Source of the DNA: an uncultured Caulobacteraceae bacterium
GTDB lineage: Bacteria > Pseudomonadota > Alphaproteobacteria > Caulobacterales > Caulobacteraceae
Assembly (NCBI GenBank): GCA_937910255.1
Contig: CALEOQ010000557.1
Coordinates: 1-6,919 of the forward strand
Direction of reading: 5' to 3'
Length of the DNA: 6,919 nucleotides
Part shown: piece after piece, positions 5,286 through 6,919 of the stretch
Position numbering within the stretch: the first letter of the stretch is position 1
Layout: each line of letters begins with the position of its first letter
Program-made: the position numbers and the translations under genes
The notes under the pieces: generated by a model
Told to the model about the DNA's origin: nothing
The model's database searches: none
The model's input: the letters and a program-made list of their open reading frames with translations, nothing else

Positions 5286-6919
5286 TCAACGCGTGAAGAC
5301 AGAAAGCTTCGAAACCGTCGTTGTGTCGAGGGCGCCCGTGGCGGCCATGCCTTGATCGCGCTGATAGGCGGCCACCGCAAGACGCAGGGCCGGCGACGCC
5401 ACGCCGTCCATGGGGCCCTGATAATAGCCGAGGCGCGAAAGGGCACGCTGCGCCGTCTGGACGGACGCCGGGGCGGCGCCCGCAGGCGCCGCAGCGCTGG
5501 CGGTGGCCGCCGGCGCAGTTGGCTTGAAGGCGCTGGCCGAACGCTCAGCGACAGCCTGGGCCGCCGGGGAGAGGGAGTCCTTGATGCGCTCGGCGCTGGC
5601 GGCGGCATCGTCGTCGCCCGCCTGGCCGGCGATCAGGAACCACTTATAGGCCTCAGCGGCGTTCTGGCTGACGCCAAAACCCTCTTCGTAGAGACGCCCC
5701 AGATTGTACTGGCTGTCCACCAGGCCAAGATCGGCCGCGCGGCGGAACCACTGGGCCGCGGTGGTGGAGTTCTTGGGGCCGCCCTGGCCTTCGAAATAAT
5801 AGAGGGCGAGGTTGTGCATGGCCTTGCGGTCGCCGCCCTGGGCGGCGCGCTCGGTCCAGCGCCGGGCCTCGACCATGTCCTTGGCCAGGGTCTCGCCGCC
5901 CTGCTCATAGAGCTTGGCCAGATAGAACTGAGCCGGCGCATAGCCGAGATTGGCCACCCGCTTCAGGTCGTCCAGGCCGCCTTCGGCGCCGGACTCCACA
6001 TTGCTCACCGCCTCGGCATAAAGGGCCGGCAGGTCTTCCCGGGTCTGGGCCGCAGCGCCCTCCGGATCGGTGAGAAGCTCCGGCGTCAGGGCCGACGCCG
6101 CCCGGGGCGTGCCCGTCTCGGCCAGTTCAGACTCCTGTCCGGCCTCGTCGCGGACGGCCGAAACAGCGCTGGCCACCCGCGCGGGCAGATCGCCTGACGG
6201 GTCGCCGCCGATCAGCGCCATGCCCGTGGCGGCCATGCCCAGGAAGGCCGCGCCGCCGGAGATCAGCAGGGCGGTCTGCAGGGTCGAGCCCGCCCGCTTC
6301 TTGGGACGCACCGAGAAGGCGCTGAACATCGAGCCGCCCGACTTGGACTCCTGCGACGGCTTGGCCTTGCGCCCCTTGGTCTCGGCCATCGGGGCCGCCC
6401 GCGCCGCGGCACGGGCCTGGGCGATCACCTCGCGGGTGGACAGGGTGCGGGTCTCGCCAGACTGCGGCCGAAGCGACGGCTGCGGTTCGACGAACTCGGC
6501 CTCGTCTTCGAAGCCGAAGTCGTCGTCGATCTCGGCGCGCACCTGAGGCGCGGCCTCGAAGCTCTGGGCGATGCTGCGGCGGGTGACGGGCGCTTCACGC
6601 TCGGGGGCGAAAGGATCGGCCGGGGGCTCGACGGCGAGCGCCGGCGGCGGGGCGCGGGACGGCGCCGGGGGATCGAAACCGTCGGCGGCCTCGAAATCCT
6701 CAGCCGCCAGCGGCGGACGCTCGGCCTCGGCGGAATAGGCGCCGGGGAAGCTCTCAGCCGACGGGGCGAAGGCCTGACGCACGAAGGGCTCGGCCTCATC
6801 CTCGGCCGCCGGGCCAGGTTCGGCTGGCCCGAAGCCGGCGAAGGGCTCCAGGTCGAACGGCGAGGCGGCAGGCTTGGGCGTCTCCGGGGCGGCCGGAGCC
6901 GGCGGCGGCGGCGGCTCGG
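5286..6919 (-). CDS. podJ: PodJ-like polar localization factor, C-terminal part (start beyond the window)
   Basis: About 543 residues are visible; the frame stays open to the window edge, so the true start is outside. The order of parts matches the C-terminal half of Caulobacter PodJ. First comes an acidic, Pro/Glu/Ala-rich disordered stretch (visible residues 1-200). A basic stop RPKKR follows, then one transmembrane helix (about 212-237). The periplasmic part has roughly three Sel1 repeats (about 327-435; EARRWTERAAQGGD, AAQWFRRAADLGL, AAEAYKWFLIAGQAGD), an Ala/Pro linker, and a PG_binding_1 domain at the end (about 485-541; QRALSRLGYYQGPMDG, LRLAVAAYQRDQG). Basic residues before the helix put the N-terminal part in the cytoplasm. 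In Caulobacter, PodJ marks the new pole and recruits factors for pilus, holdfast and PleC placement; its periplasmic part is trimmed by proteolysis. The coiled-coil N-terminus is not in this window. A GTG at 6782 is internal, not the start. Another Sel1/PG-binding protein is possible but less likely. Confidence 0.85.
   Translation of the reverse strand, partial: EPPPPPAPAAPETPKPAASPFDLEPFAGFGPAEPGPAAEDEAEPFVRQAFAPSAESFPGAYSAEAERPPLAAEDFEAADGFDPPAPSRAPPPALAVEPPADPFAPEREAPVTRRSIAQSFEAAPQVRAEIDDDFGFEDEAEFVEPQPSLRPQSGETRTLSTREVIAQARAAARAAPMAETKGRKAKPSQESKSGGSMFSAFSVRPKKRAGSTLQTALLISGGAAFLGMAATGMALIGGDPSGDLPARVASAVSAVRDEAGQESELAETGTPRAASALTPELLTDPEGAAAQTREDLPALYAEAVSNVESGAEGGLDDLKRVANLGYAPAQFYLAKLYEQGGETLAKDMVEARRWTERAAQGGDRKAMHNLALYYFEGQGGPKNSTTAAQWFRRAADLGLVDSQYNLGRLYEEGFGVSQNAAEAYKWFLIAGQAGDDDAAASAERIKDSLSPAAQAVAERSASAFKPTAPAATASAAAPAGAAPASVQTAQRALSRLGYYQGPMDGVASPALRLAVAAYQRDQGMAATGALDTTTVSKLSVFTR
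6900..6915 (-). repeat. GGC microrepeat encoding a proline run at the window edge
   Basis: Five GGC units on the plus strand encode five prolines in the disordered region of the PodJ-like protein. The run lies within five bases of the window end. If this is the contig end, the GC-rich repeat may be why assembly stopped there. Confidence 0.6.

Noticed and set aside
5040..6197. Plus-strand 385-codon open frame opposite podJ
   Set aside because: Antisense to the Sel1 and PG-binding domains, with no family resemblance of its own.

Overview
The window is high-GC DNA with the tight, overlapping gene arrangement of an alphaproteobacterium. A PodJ-like polar organiser, a ligase-associated helicase/endonuclease pair and a TSUP exporter paired with a TIGR02186 protein point to Caulobacterales (Caulobacter, Phenylobacterium, Brevundimonas or a relative). 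The genus cannot be fixed from the sequence alone.

The left end is not biological. Bases 1-75 are a T-run plus an Illumina P7/index/read-2 adapter, one base away from the standard P7 sequence. Right after it come about 39 codons from the middle of an ATP-type PEP carboxykinase gene (pckA, about 76-191), cut at both sides and joined to unrelated sequence. This looks like a chimeric, untrimmed read at a contig end. Bases 192-297 lead into the first complete gene and hold nothing I can name.

Bases 298-3509 on the plus strand carry two genes joined by an ATGA stop/start overlap: an 825-residue Lhr-core DEXH helicase of the ligase-associated type and PdeM, a calcineurin-like endonuclease. In many bacteria these are the last two genes of an exonuclease-ligase-helicase-phosphoesterase DNA repair cassette. 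The ligase and exonuclease would be expected just upstream, exactly where the contig turns artefactual.

Bases 3517-6919 hold three minus-strand genes, read from right to left: a PodJ-like protein whose N-terminus lies beyond the window, then after 66 bp a TSUP (TauE/SafE-type) permease, then a TIGR02186/Alph_Pro_TM protein whose GTG start overlaps the permease stop codon by one base. They converge on pdeM with 7 bp between the two stop codons, and a small hairpin sits over both stops.

The biology is a DNA repair pair, an anion-exporter pair and a cell-polarity factor. I see no CRISPR array, mobile element, tRNA, rRNA or wholly new system. The points most worth a second look are the adapter/chimera artefact, the TIGR02186 protein without a visible signal peptide, and the possible co-transcription of the exporter pair with podJ.
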